This document shows positions 1-13,200 of a stretch of DNA of 64,000 bases, piece after piece. Under the pieces are notes generated by a model that was given only the letters and a program-made list of their open reading frames with translations, was not told where the DNA came from and ran no database searches. Position numbers and translations under genes: made by a program. The stretch lies in contig CM048552.1 in NCBI GenBank assembly GCA_026413225.1, forward strand, positions 213,107,553 through 213,171,552, read 5' to 3'. The stretch is from Otis tarda. Lineage: Eukaryota; Chordata; Aves; Otidiformes; Otididae. Positions within the stretch are counted from its first letter, which is position 1. Each line of letters starts with the position of its first letter.

Positions 1-872
1 CACCTCCTGCCCATATCTTGACAGGAACTTCAGCTCTGGGAAAAAGCTCTCCAGAGGAATGAAAAGGACATTCAACCTCACCAACAATCAGTAAACGGAG
101 ACTTGGGTGCTTAATTCCGGACTGAGGATCCTTCCATCCCCTTTTTGTTCCTCTCTGCACACGCAAACCTGGCTACATGCAGACCACACTGGATGCCCTG
201 CAAAGCATGTCACAAAAACCCCCTTCTGCCTCCCTCCTCAGGTGATATCCCGGGGAGGAGAGCTTTGGCTTCTGCTTGGATCAGAGAAGAGCAGAACAGG
301 TAGGATCCAGGCCTAGAGTCAAGGTCAGAAAATAATGCTTTTTTTTTTTATAAGCCTGATATTCATTCTCCCTGTTCCTTCCCACCCTTATAGGTGTCTT
401 TAATAGGACGGTTCCACATTACAGCTCCTGTTAATTATTCATCACAGCCCGTATTTGCTCAGGTAGCAGTTCATGTCATGAACTCCCCTAACCTGCCCGG
501 TCTAGCCTTGCTGGGTTGTAAATTAGCGAGAGCAGAGGCAGCGCTGATGAACGGTGGCCGCGAACAGGCACTTCTTGCTTCCTTCTGTAAGCAATTTCAG
601 GATGACTTTGCAGTGTTTCGAAGCACGCAAGACCTTTGCTTCTCGTTTTTGCCTCAGCGGTGCCTGGCCAAAAAATCACCGTGTCTCAGAGGAGTACATA
701 AAGGCTAGGCTTATATTGTGGGTGTCATTTGAGTGCAATCAAACATAGATTTCTGAGGCAATGATTAAAGAACAACCTCAGGTCTTGCAGGTCCCTTTCT
801 TCCATGTAGGGCGATGGGTTGTGTGGTGAGCTAGGGCACAGGAAAAATGGAGGAGCCACAGAAAGGGGCTTT
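1..872. other. Non-coding, no recognised feature
   Basis: Mixed-composition single-copy DNA. Short open frames on both strands show no protein family I recognise. A T10 run is at about 341-350. Confidence 0.6.
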
Positions 873-1047
873 TGGACATTTCAAGGCCAGGTTGGACGGG
901 GCTCTGAGCAAGCTGATCTGGTTGGAGGTGTCCCTGCTCCTTGCAGAGGGGTTGGACTAGATGACCTTTAAAAGTCCCTTCCCACCCAAACCATTCTGTG
1001 ATTCTATGATTCTATGATTCTATGATTCTGATTCTATGATTCTATGA
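873..1047 (+). mobile_element. CR1 LINE 3' fragment
   Basis: Starts in the ORF2 C-terminal coding stretch (ATTTCAAGGCCAGGTTGGA), passes the GGTTGGACTAGATGACCTTT core and ends in an ATTCTATG tail. One tail unit is shortened, giving GATTCTGATTC. It is severely 5' truncated, as is normal for CR1, and is non-autonomous. Confidence 0.93.
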
Positions 1048-3200
1048 ACAGAATTGGGATGCCTCTCAGGGTACCCTCCTGGGTACCCCATGGCAGGAGA
1101 CAGGCACCAGGGCTGCTCAGCACAGGGATGAGGTTCAGTGTGGATCTTGAGGGGCTGTGAGACGAGCTACAGTTATCCTGGCACTTTATACTGGGGTGTT
1201 CCACCTGATTTAACTCCACGAGAGTCAGATAACCCTTACTTATTTGAAAGATTTAAAGGGGAGGAGCATCACCGGTTTCGAGGGGAGCACACCAGCAGAA
1301 AACCAGCACAGACAAACTGAATGAATCCAGCCCCTGAAACAGCTGGGACTAATGCACTCCAGAGGGAAACATTTGCTTTACAGGAAGAAGAAGGTCAAAA
1401 GCGGGCTACTAGCCAGGAAAGGAATTTGGGATCATGGCAAAAATATCTCTGAAATGTCTGAACAGACCGTAGTTAGGAGCAGAAGAGACAGCAGAGAGGA
1501 GGCTGGATTGCATTCCTAGGGCAGCACAGCGTGTATGAAATGCTTGGTGCAAGCTGCTGTAGACAGTGCAGGAGCCATTCAGCATCCCAGGAACTTTGGT
1601 GTGATTGCACCATAGGCAATGACAGGAGTCCTCCATCTTTTTCAGAGCTTGAGGGTGGAAGAGTCAGGACTATGGGAGAGAGCATCCTCCGGAGTTAGAT
1701 ATGGTCAACAGCTTGTTGCTGCTTTAACCAGGGATGGGGGAGGTTAGCCTTCTGCAAGCTAACCTGAAGGCTCCTGGATAGTACCCATGTGCAAACCTTT
1801 GGATGCTATTGCACAAAAAATACAGCGGTGTAGTGTCTCAGTCTGAGACTGGTTCCATGGTTGACTCTCCTTTAAATAAATTAACGCAAAAACCTGCCAA
1901 AACATGTCAGTGGAGCAACTTCACTGAACAGAGTAGAGGTTCTCCCTGGTTTACACCGTAGCAGAATGGGGCAAGTGTAGTCTCCATCCTTCTGGTAGAG
2001 CTGGAAGCCAAGGAAGGTCCTGCAGGTGGGGAGCCCACCATTGAGACAAGGAGTCAAACCGTGCTTGATGCATGTCACTTGTGTGGCTTCAGGACATATG
2101 TTGGTGCTTCCTGGATTTTTTGCCCTGTCTTCCCTGGTATGGTTCCTGCAAGGACCTGGTGGAGAACAGGACCGCCTCGTAGAAGCAAGGTCCCTGCTGA
2201 CCACCGGAGACCAGTATGGGCAATGGCAGCTCCGTTACTCCTCGGTCTGGTGCAAAGCCCAACCTGTACGACAACACTGAGAGTTTGTGTGCTGCTGCTT
2301 CCTTTACCCATCCGCTGTGCAAAAACCCATGGGGCAGCTGTGCTGCAACCTCCCACACGTAATTATCACTCCAGCCACATCTCCTGGGCTTCAGCTCCTC
2401 TGCTTCCTGGCTCCATGTCAAAAATGGAGGGATAAAGGCAGGGTGATGCTAGGCTGCCTGCCTCCTGGGCTGCTCGGCATCCTATATCGTGTTTGCTTAG
2501 CTGTGGCTTTTTCCACTTTGGAGAAGTTTCCTTAAAAACAGCAGTGATGGGGGAGAGGAATGGTTGCCTTCTGTCCCCGCCCCTGAAAAAGGCTGCATCC
2601 ATTCAAAGAGGCAGGTAAATAAATACAGGAGTTTTCCTACCCATCCAGTGGGTAAATACAGTGCTGTAAAAACCTTTGGACAGTAGAAGTTTTTTTTTAA
2701 GTGGCCTGATTTCCAGTGCAAAGCACATGAAAACATTAAATGACTGAGACTACCTGACCGATAACACCCAGAGCTGAGACTGGGCATTGCTCTGCTCCCA
2801 TTCCTTCTGTACAATGATGGGCGGGTGTCCTACACCTGCATGGTCTCTTCTGTCTTTCATATCTTCTTATGGCCAAGTCTTTGAGCTGGGACAACCTCTG
2901 GCTGAGTTATATCAGGATGAGGTCTAGGGATGCCCTAGTAATAGAGTAGCTGCTAAACAAGCGGAGTCATTGCTGCCCTCCTGGGACTTCCCAGGAACAT
3001 CTGAAATGAGCTCAGCCCGATGGTTAGGGGTTCCCAGATGGGTTCCCTGGGTACCCAAAAAGCATCACTCTGTGCCTCCATAGTGTTCTACTTCCAGCCC
3101 AAAGTGACGCACTTGCTCCTTTCTCCAGACTGCCTTTTTCTGCCGTACTTGGTACAGGGTCATGTTTGGGGTTTTCTACTGAGGTGAAGCCTTGTCTGAT
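1048..3200. other. Non-coding, no recognised feature
   Basis: Overlapping short frames of 70-125 codons on both strands between 1880 and 2815 look like chance openings: none has a recognisable motif, and several frames are open at once over the same GC-richer bases. Confidence 0.55.
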
Positions 3201-3337
3201 ATGGAGGTGTTCAAAGAACGTGTAGACGTGGCACTTTGGGACATGGTTTAGTAGGCATAGTGGTGTTGGGTTGACAGTTGGACTTGATGATCTTGGAGGT
3301 CTCTTCTGACCTTAAGATTCTGTGATTCTATGATTCT
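3201..3337 (+). mobile_element. CR1 LINE 3' fragment, GTTGACAGTTGGACTTGATG subtype
   Basis: Carries the variant 3' end with GTGTAGACGTGGCACTTTGG, then the GGGTTGACAGTTGGACTTGATGATCTTGGAGG-type core, and an ATTCTGTG/ATTCTATG tail. This differs from the ACCTTTAAAGGTCCC type and marks a separate CR1 subfamily, shared with the copies near 14.3, 26.0 and 26.9 kb. Confidence 0.9.
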
Positions 3338-3880
3338 TTATGCAGGTTGGGGGGTGGAGTGTGCTGGTGTTGTTACAGGCAGGTGGGCTCTGTGGTGGGT
3401 GTGAATATTATTTTAAGGCCTCTGCCCCTTAAGTGTTAGTGCTTACATCACTGCCGGGAAAAGCAGTCAGCCATGATGTGGATTAGCCATGTTTCCTCCT
3501 TCTGGGAGACATTGCAGGAGTCAAGATTTTCAGGTGCTCAGCTCTCAGCTGTGACCCCTTCCAAAAACCCATCCCCTTGCTCCGGGAGCGCTCCTGGCTC
3601 CAGACTCTGCAAATACTCCACATGTGTTGGTGAATAGAGAAAAAAAAGGCAAAAATCAACAGCTGCGGAAACACCCAAGCCCCATATGGAACAAAAATGG
3701 GCTTTAAGGAACCTAAATAACAGTTAAAAAAAACCAACCCACCTGAATATTTAGGGTTTTTTTTACTCCTACTTTCAGTTCCTAATTGCCTTCGTGCACT
3801 TCTCTGGCAGACAGATTTGATATATTACTCTCTGCCCAGCTCCGGTCCTGCAGTCCCTGCCCCAGCAAAGCCCTTGTTTT

Positions 3881-3954
3881 CTCGAGAACTTTTCAGGGAA
3901 AGTTTCCTCCGGCCGCTCGTCCGGGCGCGCTGCCAGCAAAGCCAGCCCCTCCGG
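3881..3954. promoter_or_regulatory. CpG-dense patch
   Basis: Eight CpG in about 75 bases (for example TCCTCCGGCCGCTCGTCCGG), against a CpG-poor background. It is too short to be a classical CpG island. It could be a conserved element, a remnant of an island, or chance. Confidence 0.3.
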
Positions 3955-6900
3955 ACTCATCAGAGGAGACCTTGTACTACATTTTCCACTATACGTATCT
4001 AATCTTGGCTTGCGTCCATCTCGTGTTTGTGCAGTAATTACCTCACCAGGCAAAACAGTTCCACTGCCTAATTGTCTTCACTCTCAGGAAATTGTTCCTA
4101 ATCGCCAGCTAAATTTAATCTTCCCTTCCTTGCTCAATCCGCCACGGCAAACCTGCGCGGCTCTTGTCCCGCTGCTCACGGTTCTATACGTGAAGGGATT
4201 ATACGGCGTTATCTGCTTTTATTTCTCGAGGACAAACATGCAAAATTACTTTCTAGGACTCTTGTGAGTCACAGCCATCATCCTTAACTCATTTTCCTTG
4301 GGCTTGTTTGAACTTCTTTCTGCAATCTTGCAGACCGCGTCCAAAGCTGAAGTGTGTTCAGCTCCCAAGTGCATTGAAGTCACACATCAGGCTGCCACAA
4401 AACAACTTTTCCTTTAAAAAAGCAGAAATGTAAAAAGAAGAGAAAGTTTTTTGAAACTTCACCTAGATCTTGAGCCTCGAGAGTTTTTCTGAACTTCTTT
4501 TCAGTGGCTTTCAATGGTTAATGTATCCTCCATTTTCTAAATGGAAGATAAATGTTTTCAGGTGATCAAGAAGCTGGATCTTTAAATAAAATGTCATGTA
4601 TTTTACTGGATGAGTTGGCACTGCTGAGCACAGCAGGCTTAAAGGCATAACAGTAGCCATGAGTCATGCCACAAACTGAAAGAGCAGTCCTCGTTCTCTT
4701 CTGGTCTCCCACCAGCTTGAATTTACAAGCATTTTTGGTGGGATATCTTGCCTCAAAAAGTCAGTAGATGTCAGGGACATTTCCATGTAGCTTCTCAGCT
4801 TGAAGGCTCTCACACAAGCCTTGAAAAGAGCAGCAGAGAAAATCCAAAATTACTAAGTCTATATTTTGGGCTGTAGAAGATCATGAACCTTAGGTGCATC
4901 TGCTGGAGCTTGGTACTAGAGAGGAGCAAAGCTGAGGGTCAGGTGAAGCAAGGATCAGATGGGGTTCTCCTATGGTTTGCGCTGTGTTGGAGTTTTAAAG
5001 GTGTGTGCTGGGGGAAGTTACCTGGGACATCAGGATGAATTCATATTTGACAGCCATCAAATGAGAGAATAGTGCATGGGGCTTGCTGGAGAACTGCCAC
5101 ATGAGAAAGGGCAGGAGGTCTGCTCCCCACCCCTGTCCCCTGAGAGAGAAGATGACCTCTCCCTGCACCCCTCTGCCGCTAAGGAGGACTGCAAAAAATG
5201 TAATTTTTTCACAATGTCTAATAGAAATGTCCCCTCAGTCAGCCCCTTCCAGCCTTTGCACCGTAATCCTTAGCCATGACCAAGTCCTAGGTACACTGTG
5301 TCTGTACACGGACCACATCTTCAGGTTGCTCCCTAAGTCTTTGCTTCTCAACATGTTGTGTCCTGCAACACCAGGCATCTTCAGGAACCCCATCTCGAAT
5401 TGTGACACCATCTTCTACTCAACAGAGCAGCAGCAGGGTCAGGATACGGGGTCAGCCAAGCATCTCAGTGGGCTTGGGACTGGCTGAGAGGCCAGTTTCT
5501 GTTGCCTGTCCATCCTGTCTGCTCCAGTGTACCCTCTAAGAGGTGTCCTTTACCATGGCTCCATAATGCAAGGTCTACATACACAGGCAGTCTGCTTCCT
5601 AAAAACTCCATGTAGCTGCCTCACCTTCACTACATTTCCTCACCGTCTCCTTTCCAAGAGGTTTCTAATTACTATTTTGCAGCTCACAGACATACGTGAC
5701 TGGCCCAGCAGAGCCTTATGGTGAGGCCGAGTGGGAGGAAAAAGTTTATGTTTGAGCTCAGGCGGTTGCACCATCCTGGTAGAACCAGTTTCCCCAATGA
5801 GCCGCATCCTGCTGGGCTTTTAACACCTCCGTGTTGGCACATCCCCATGTCTGTCACGTCTGTGCTATTCCCAGACCCTGCTGGGATGGGGATTTGTCTC
5901 CTTCCTGAGAAAGCTTGTAGCTGATGGGAGAACTGGGATCTCCCAGTGCACGTCCTCCTGCTTCAGCCATCGCAAGCCGCGTGTCTGTTTCATCACTTGA
6001 AAGGCTTCCACGGAGGACTTCACCCTGACCATTATCGCCAAGAACTGCTTGCAGACACAGCTGGTGTGTGCTGGCTGCTAAACGAGGAGCTAAGGAGGGT
6101 TTGGCTCCACCTTGCTTTACAGATTGCCTTTAGGTCTCCAAGCATTCATCTTGGGGATTTCACCCATGTTTGTGCAGGACCAAGTAGAATAACTTCAGTT
6201 TGTGCCGAGAACTCATGCCTTCCTGCAATAAAGATGCTCCATGTCAACAAAGAAAAGGATCAAGGCTGTGAAAGGCGTGTTACGACCAACCTACACGCTG
6301 AAGTGTTGTAGGTGAAAAGGGAAAGCGCCAATGTCAATTCCTCCAACCCACAATGAGTTTTTGGTCTTGACTGCTGGTGCAAAGGCCATTTTCCCTCGCA
6401 AGAGCAAACAATACACATGTCCTGTTGAAACCAGGGGAGGCGGGAAACACAGAGCCCCACGGTGCCGTTCTTGAATAAAGCCATTTTTCCAAGGCAGGAC
6501 CGAGCTTTAAAACAGAGCCGTGCCTTGTGAAAAGACTGACTCAGTGTGTGCTGGGATCTGCAGGGTCCCAGGGAGGAAGCTAGCTCTGATAGGATATTTT
6601 TTTTTCTGTATGGTAGAGAGTTCTGGTTAGTTTTCTGTAGCAAAACTATTCAAAACAACAGACACAGACAAAAAAAATATACCCATGACTTTTCCCTAAT
6701 GGGCAGAAATTTAGTGATCAAGTTTTGGCCCTTTTTAAACCCCTTTGAAGTCAGAGGCCAAGGTTTTGTAGTTGTTTTTTCTAAGGCTCTCTGTAACCGC
6801 TGACATATGCTGCACATATGGTTTCAATGTGATTAGACTTCCGATTTGTTTTGTTTTTTCCTTTTTGACTTGACAAAGTACCTACTCACCAGCCACATTT

Positions 6901-7715
6901 CCATGAGGAAGGGACGTTTAGTAAGATTCCCAGAAAGAAATGCACTTCTGCAGACTCGTGAAACAAATAATAATCTCTCTTTTTGATTTCTTTTTCCTTC
7001 CTTTGAAATATGTGGGAATTTGGTGGGACCATGCTTTACTTCCCCAAATGCCCTCAGGAAAAATTACTCAAGGGTAATCGCACATCTTTGCAGATGCTCT
7101 GGGAATACGCAGATGACTCGGCCTGGTTAGACAGCGTTGGATCTGCAAGCGTGAAGCTGGGTTATTATTTGTAGTCTGGAAAATGTCTGGAGGCCCCAGT
7201 GGCAAATGAGGTTGCTCCCGGGCGAGATGCTGCCTGTGGCACGAGGTGGGAATTCAGCTCCATCTTCCAAAGAAGACAGGTGGACTGCTGCAGCCATGAA
7301 GATCGCTGCAGACAGCACAGATCCTTTCTGAGGTTTCCTCTTAAATACCATTATTTGGGCTAAGGGTGTGTCTTGAGCATCTTCAGGGTACCAGCAGGAG
7401 GTTGGGACCTTCAGGTCTTGAAGACCACCTGAGATCTACATGAATCAATAGCCAGAGACGAAGATCCTCCTTGCTCTTTTGGCTCTTCTGCTGAAGATCT
7501 CTGCGTCAGAGTGAAGTCTGACCCCATGGATGTTAACAAAAGCATTTGCCGTATGAGAGCAGATGAATGGTCAGCCTGGTCCTGTGTCTTCGATAACACG
7601 TAAGCCCTGATGCCTTCTGCCTTTTTCAAGAGTCTTGTTTTATCATATCTCCTCTATTTAAGCGCCTTTTTTTTTTTTTCCCCAATAGTGAACTTTGCAT
7701 TTACCCACATGGATA

Positions 7716-7845
7716 AAAACAGCTGTGAACTTTCCTGACCCATTGCCCACAGATTATGAAGTTCACGAGATGCAAGATTAAAACAGCTGTGAACTTTCCT
7801 GACCCATTGCCCACAGATTATGAAGTTCACGAGATGCAAGATTAA
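7716..7845. repeat. Perfect 64-bp tandem duplication (2.03 copies)
   Basis: Two head-to-tail copies, 7716-7779 and 7780-7843, are identical at all 64 positions and share two further bases. Each copy starts AAAACAGCTGTGAACTTTCC and contains the inverted pair GTGAACTT / AAGTTCAC, so each could fold into an 8-bp stem. The identity implies a recent duplication, an actively homogenised minisatellite seed, or an assembly artefact. Confidence 0.97.
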
Positions 7846-8507
7846 CCCCGGGCTGCGAAGTTTCTAGGCTGAAGTCAGCTGATAAAAGCAGAATGCAGAA
7901 TCACTGCTGGGCACACTTTGCCAAGATAAAAGTTTACTATCGGTGAGTTGCTTTCAAAATGCTTATGTAAGAGAAGAATAAAGGTCGTGTAAGTACCTGG
8001 ATAATCATGAGAGAGGGAAGAAAAAGTAGGTGAGGAGACGTACAGAACATTTTGACTGGTTTATAAACCTATATGATAAGAAAGAACTGACGTCACAGTC
8101 TCGGCTCTTGGGCGAACAAGTTCTTATGAAGGAAATAAGGTAATGAGTGAGCAAGATTTATTCTTGAGGTTTCCAATAAAAATATATCTTGTCCAATCAC
8201 ACTACTTCGTGCAGCACCAGCTGCTCTACCAGTCCAACAGGCATTTTTAAACTGGGATGCAAGCATGATCTCAGCCTTCCTCTCCACATATCATTTTCTC
8301 TCCCTGTCTCTTGGAAATAAGCACCTTTTCCCCTTCATTAGCATCACCTCTACCCTTCAGGTATGAGGTGATCTAACCCATACAAGTCTAGTAAAACACA
8401 AGATACTTGTTCTCACACTTTTCTGCTCTCACTTTAGCCCTAGAGAGGCTGGTGCACCTGACATCTTGCTTACTTTCTCCAGCTGTATTTGGTGGGTAAT
8501 AAGACAC

Positions 8508-8727
8508 TTCTTCTTTTACACTGAGGGTGGTGGAACGCTGTCCCAGGTTGCCCAGAGAGGTGGTGAATGCCTCATCTCTGGAAACATTCCAGGCCAGGTT
8601 GGCCGGGGCTCTGAGCAACCTGATCTGGTTGGAGATGTCCCTGCTCCTTGCAGGGGGGTTGGACTGGATGGCCTTTAAAGGTCCCTTCCAACCCAAACCC
8701 TTCTATGATTTTATGATTCTATGATTC
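8508..8727 (+). mobile_element. CR1 LINE 3' fragment
   Basis: Begins at the stretch TTTTACACTGAGGGTGGTGG, followed by the CAGGTTGCCCAGAGAGGTGG block, the GGCCTTTAAAGGTCCC core and three ATTCTATG-like tail units (one ATTTTATG). It keeps about 220 bases of the element's 3' end. Its sequence is very close to the copies at 22.4 and 29.5 kb. Confidence 0.94.
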
Positions 8728-10189
8728 ATGCCTTTTGTTTGCCTTGAACTATGTTCAGACAACCTGTAAATGTTCAGCCCTTGCTTTTCTGACCTCAAAT
8801 GTCAAGTGGAATTTAGATGAAATTTCCCCAAAGTGTCCTACTCTGGGTGAAAAGAGCAAAGAAAGAGGCTTTAAGACATGAACAGTGGGGCATTGGGGCT
8901 TAGTGGGAGAAGGGACACATGTCCCAACATACCCTGCCAGTCTTCAGGTTGGGTGACCTGGCTTGGGGCACACGTGCTTTCACTGAAAATGTCCAGTCAT
9001 TTGTTCAGGAAATTAATGAAATCAAAGGTTTATCTGAAAAGTATGGCCCTGATCAAGACTTTGCATGACTCTTGGTAACGTCTGAGCACATCTTGCCTTG
9101 GTGACATCTGAGGACGTTAAGGGTTAGTTCGTGTTAGTCACACTAAGCAACACCTTCCTCCTCACTTAAGAAGAGGTAAAGAGGCAGAGTTTTTTTGATA
9201 ATAAAAGGAGCTATCTCTGAACCAACAGCAAAAGTCAGTTTTATCAGCTGCTTGGCACACACATCAGCTATTTCCCTTTGCTGAGAAGCACCCATTGCTT
9301 TCTACTGACTACAAGTTAATAAATTGCAAGGCCAATGACACATATCTGGGTGTCAAACGATCGTATTGCAAAAGTTAAGGTGACAAGACAGCAGCTGTAA
9401 ATACAGAATTTTGCTCAAGGCTACAGAGCTCCAAGTGTTTTGAGCGTGCTGGGTGTTTTCTGCTGACAAAGTGGTGGGACAAGGACTTTTCCTCTGCAAA
9501 GTTCACGCTGGGAAGTCCTTTTTGTTTAACCATCAGCTGCTGTGTCAAGAGAGTTCACCAAAATCGTCTCACCGGAGTTCAAACTGCGTTCCTCTCCTTT
9601 GGAAACCAAAGGGAAAATTCAGACCAAGCTTCAATTTAAAGATGGATGGCGCATTTGCAATTAGTGATGCAAATACGCTGAGAGCTCTTTAACCACCAGC
9701 AATGAATTTGTGAGCCTGCAGAATGTCTTTTGGCGTAGAACACTTCTGATCTGTGTAGGAAAATGAGGCACATCAGAGAGAACGTTTTGCAAAATAATCA
9801 CATCCCGTTTTGAAGACCCTGAAGCCAAGATGCAGCTAAAATGAGACCTAAATGAAACATCAGAGGAAGCCCACGCAAGGCCTGATCCTGCAGGACCCCA
9901 GTCAGCAGCCTGAGGAGCACAAAAGGGATTTGCCCTCAGGTGTGCACAACGCAGATGTGCAGTGCAGGACCTGAACTACCTTCAGGGCCACAGAAAACTC
10001 TCATCTCATGTCCTTTCTGCAGCCAGCAGCAGCAATCATCACCTGTGCAGTCTTGCTGCCTCGCCGTATAGAGCTGACACTGGGTGACACCAATCCTCCC
10101 TTCCTGGTGTCTTGGGACATGCCTAGCTCACACTGACTGTCTACATGAAGGGGAGAAACTCATCTTCAGGGTCCCATCTTTCATCGGAT
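8728..10189. other. Non-coding, no recognised feature
   Basis: Single-copy DNA without a plausible exon or a repeat that I can identify. Confidence 0.55.
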
Positions 10190-10258
10190 AGTAGGATAAT
10201 TTGGGCTGGAAGGGTCCTCAGGAGGTACCAGTCCAACCTGCTGCTCCAAGCAGGGATG
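10190..10258 (-). mobile_element. Degenerate CR1 LINE 3' fragment
   Basis: Reads as the reverse complement of a CR1 3' end: GGGCTGGAAGGGTCCTCAGG, then CCAGTCCAACCTGCTGCTCC and AAGCAGGG. The octamer tail has decayed to GGATAATTT. The AGGACCTC/AAGCAGGG version suggests an older subfamily than the ACCTTTAAAGG type. Only about 70 bases remain. Confidence 0.6.
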
Positions 10259-13200
10259 GATACAAACCTGTGGATATACCCTATAAAAGTCCTTTGGAGT
10301 GTCCATGGCTGGCAGTAGCTTCACCCCAGCTGTCAGACTGAGATGGTCTGGCCTGGATCACCCCTGCCTGTCAAGAACAGTCGGTTTCCAAAATGTGTGC
10401 CTTGAATATGGCCCAGACGCATTCGTGCCCTCGGGGCTTAAATCTTCTCAGCTTCCAGTTAGGGATCCTGCCCTCCCTGTGGGGTCAGTGGGAATGTTCC
10501 CTGGAGCAAACCCTTGTTTTCCTTTTACTTAAGCATCGCTCATACAGCAGGCAAGCTGCCCACAGCGCCGTGAAGTGGGGAGATCCCAATCTGATTTATT
10601 ACCCGGGATCCGCTCATTAAAGACTTGTAATTTCCAGAAGTCGTCGTGCAAGCAAAGAACAGCTTCCATGGGCTCTCGGGGGAAATAAAATTATTTCCAC
10701 AGCCCAGGCGGCATCTCCCTTAAAATTTGCTCATAGTGCTTTGCAGCCCAGCAGCCAAGGTTACAGCAGATACCTTATTTCAGCCTTGCCAGCTAATTAT
10801 ATGCTGCAAACGCAGCTAACACTCATGGTCTAACATCGCTTTAATGAAATCTCCCCAGTGGGGACTCGAAGGGAAAAAAAAAAAAGAAATAAAAAGAGAC
10901 AGATATACACTATCTGTCCTGACGAAGTTGTTAATTTTACACTGACAACAGCAAAGCCCTGAGGTGTCAGAGTGCTTTTTGCTGACTCCCGACAGAGACT
11001 TTATTCACAGCATTAAAATTGCGGCCTTCTTGTAGCGTTCAAGGTCCCTTGGTCTTCCTACGTAGAAATGCCCTTGAGGGGAGCGTTTGCTTTCCCATGC
11101 TGTTGGCAGGTCAGAGGCTGAGGCCTCAAAAATTGGCGAGACGCGCGTCATGGAGCCCAGTGAGGTCAAAGGATTCATTGTGTGAGAAAGCTCATGTTGG
11201 AGAAGGATTTGCAAAATCAAACCCCAACTGACTGTGAACTGTGCTGGCCCAGGGCAGCCACGTCCCTGGGATGTGAGAGTGCCACTTTTTGCTAATGCAG
11301 TGGGAAAAACTTGGAGATTTCTTGGTTTTAACCCTGATGGCTGCTGGGCATGGTCAAATTAAATCTATGTTAAAGGATCCAGAACTTAACTTGACTGGTC
11401 CTTTTGTCTCAAAAAAAAGCCAGTCTGCATCCTGTGCTATCTGCAAGAAGGAACTGATGATGGTGCCTCTTTTCTCCTCATCACCATCTTCATTCATGAC
11501 CATTGAGATTCGTACCCATCCTCTGATGGTTCCCATTCTTAGGTGAGCAAGATTAGGCACTTTCCTGGATCTTTAATGCAAAATATGAGGGAAATGAAAG
11601 CAAATCAGACCCTGGTTTCCTACATGTTCGCCTCAGAGGAATTTGTTAGGCAATGGTGTATCCTGCAGTTACTTCTGGACTGAGCCCAGTAAATTGTAAT
11701 TGACCTAAACAGATTTTCAGAGAAAATATAAACTTTTAATTTCTGAAAGAAAAAGGTCTTATGTTCCAACAGCTAATAACTTCTCTGTTATTTCTGTCTC
11801 TGCCTTCAGGTCAGTACACACTTTCCTATTAGATCAGCAGACCTTTCTTGTGCAATCAAATGTCCTTCCCAAATACAATTTCCAAGGATATGTCCTTAAG
11901 GGAAAAAAGTAGCCAAGACCATATGGAGATGCTAGAGGGGCAATACAAAGGCTTTGGCTTCTTTGCTCAATTGCTAAATGCCTGCTCTCTGGGGATGACC
12001 AGGGTGGATTTCAACTTGAGGCTCACGCTTTTGGTTTCCCAGCAAAATGCCGTTGCTGTTCCAGCATCGGTCTCCAAGGGACCTTCCCTAACTGCCGTAC
12101 CTCTGCTCAAGTCATTAGCTGGAAACTTGGACTCAAGCCTACAGACGTGTGACCCTCCCTGTCATTCATTGCTAGCCTCTGAGCGAGTGATTTAATAATC
12201 CTGTGCTAAAAACACGGAAAGAACGTGACTGTGGAACACTGTGGGAACGGCAGGGGCTCAGGAAGCACTGTATTCCTGCAGAGAGGAAAAACCCTCCCTG
12301 TTTTATCAGCGTTGGTTAAAATAAATTCTCTTCTTTAGGAACAGGGGTCTTATAATTGCACAGCCTCTTCATGTCTTTAAACAGCGAGCTCCTTTGACAT
12401 ATGCCTGCTGGCAGCGAGCACTTTCCTTCCATGTGAATGGCTCCTGTTTCCCTTCTTTTTCCTCAGCCTCACTTTTACCATCACATCACGCACAATATTT
12501 AACCCAGCTGACCCCCTTTTGATACATCTATTTCCCATATTTAGAAAACATTTCCCATTTATTCCGAGGGGCCAGAGCTCCTTGACTTTCATAACTTTTA
12601 TATCCAATCTGGGGAAGGCAAAAAGAGGGAATGCAGGGAACAGTTCATCCACATCAGCAATATTGGCACAACCGTCCCCGCACAGCATGTGGTGAAACGC
12701 TACAGTCAGGGAAATGTTGGGCTGATTCAGCCTGAATGGCTGCGGAATGAGAAAAGTCCCAATTTGCTTGGCTCAGCATAATCTTTTGGGCCAGTGCCCT
12801 GGGCGATTATTATTGCAATATCCTTCCAGATCAAGTCCCGATATCAACAGGAGCCCATCTTCCTGTTTACCGTGTGGTTAAACAAGGCCAGGGAGCAATA
12901 TGCATGTATCTAAGGCATTTCAAAGTATTTAAGGAATTTCATGAATGCCAAATGTACCAGTGAATGTCCTCACCCGTGACACAGCATAGATGTCCAAGGA
13001 CGCTGCTTCTTCTAGGAATACGTATCTTCTTACGGCAGCCAGGAATTTGGGCTCTCCACGCACCATTGCTGACTTCTCGTATCATCCTGGGCAATCCACG
13101 TACTTTTGGCTGCTTTTTGGTTTGACTTCCTCAGCTACAAAGAGAGGTTCACTCACGTGTTCATCTTCAGTTATAACCAAGCAAAACTATGACGGGGAGG

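Larger units (their letters stand above)
3338..8507. other. Non-coding flank with CpG patch and tandem duplication
   Basis: Holds the small CpG-dense patch at 3881-3954 and the 64-bp duplication at 7716-7845. Otherwise no exon, RNA gene or recognisable repeat was seen. The stretch 3840-4260 is unusually rich in CpG and short palindromes for this window. Confidence 0.55.
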
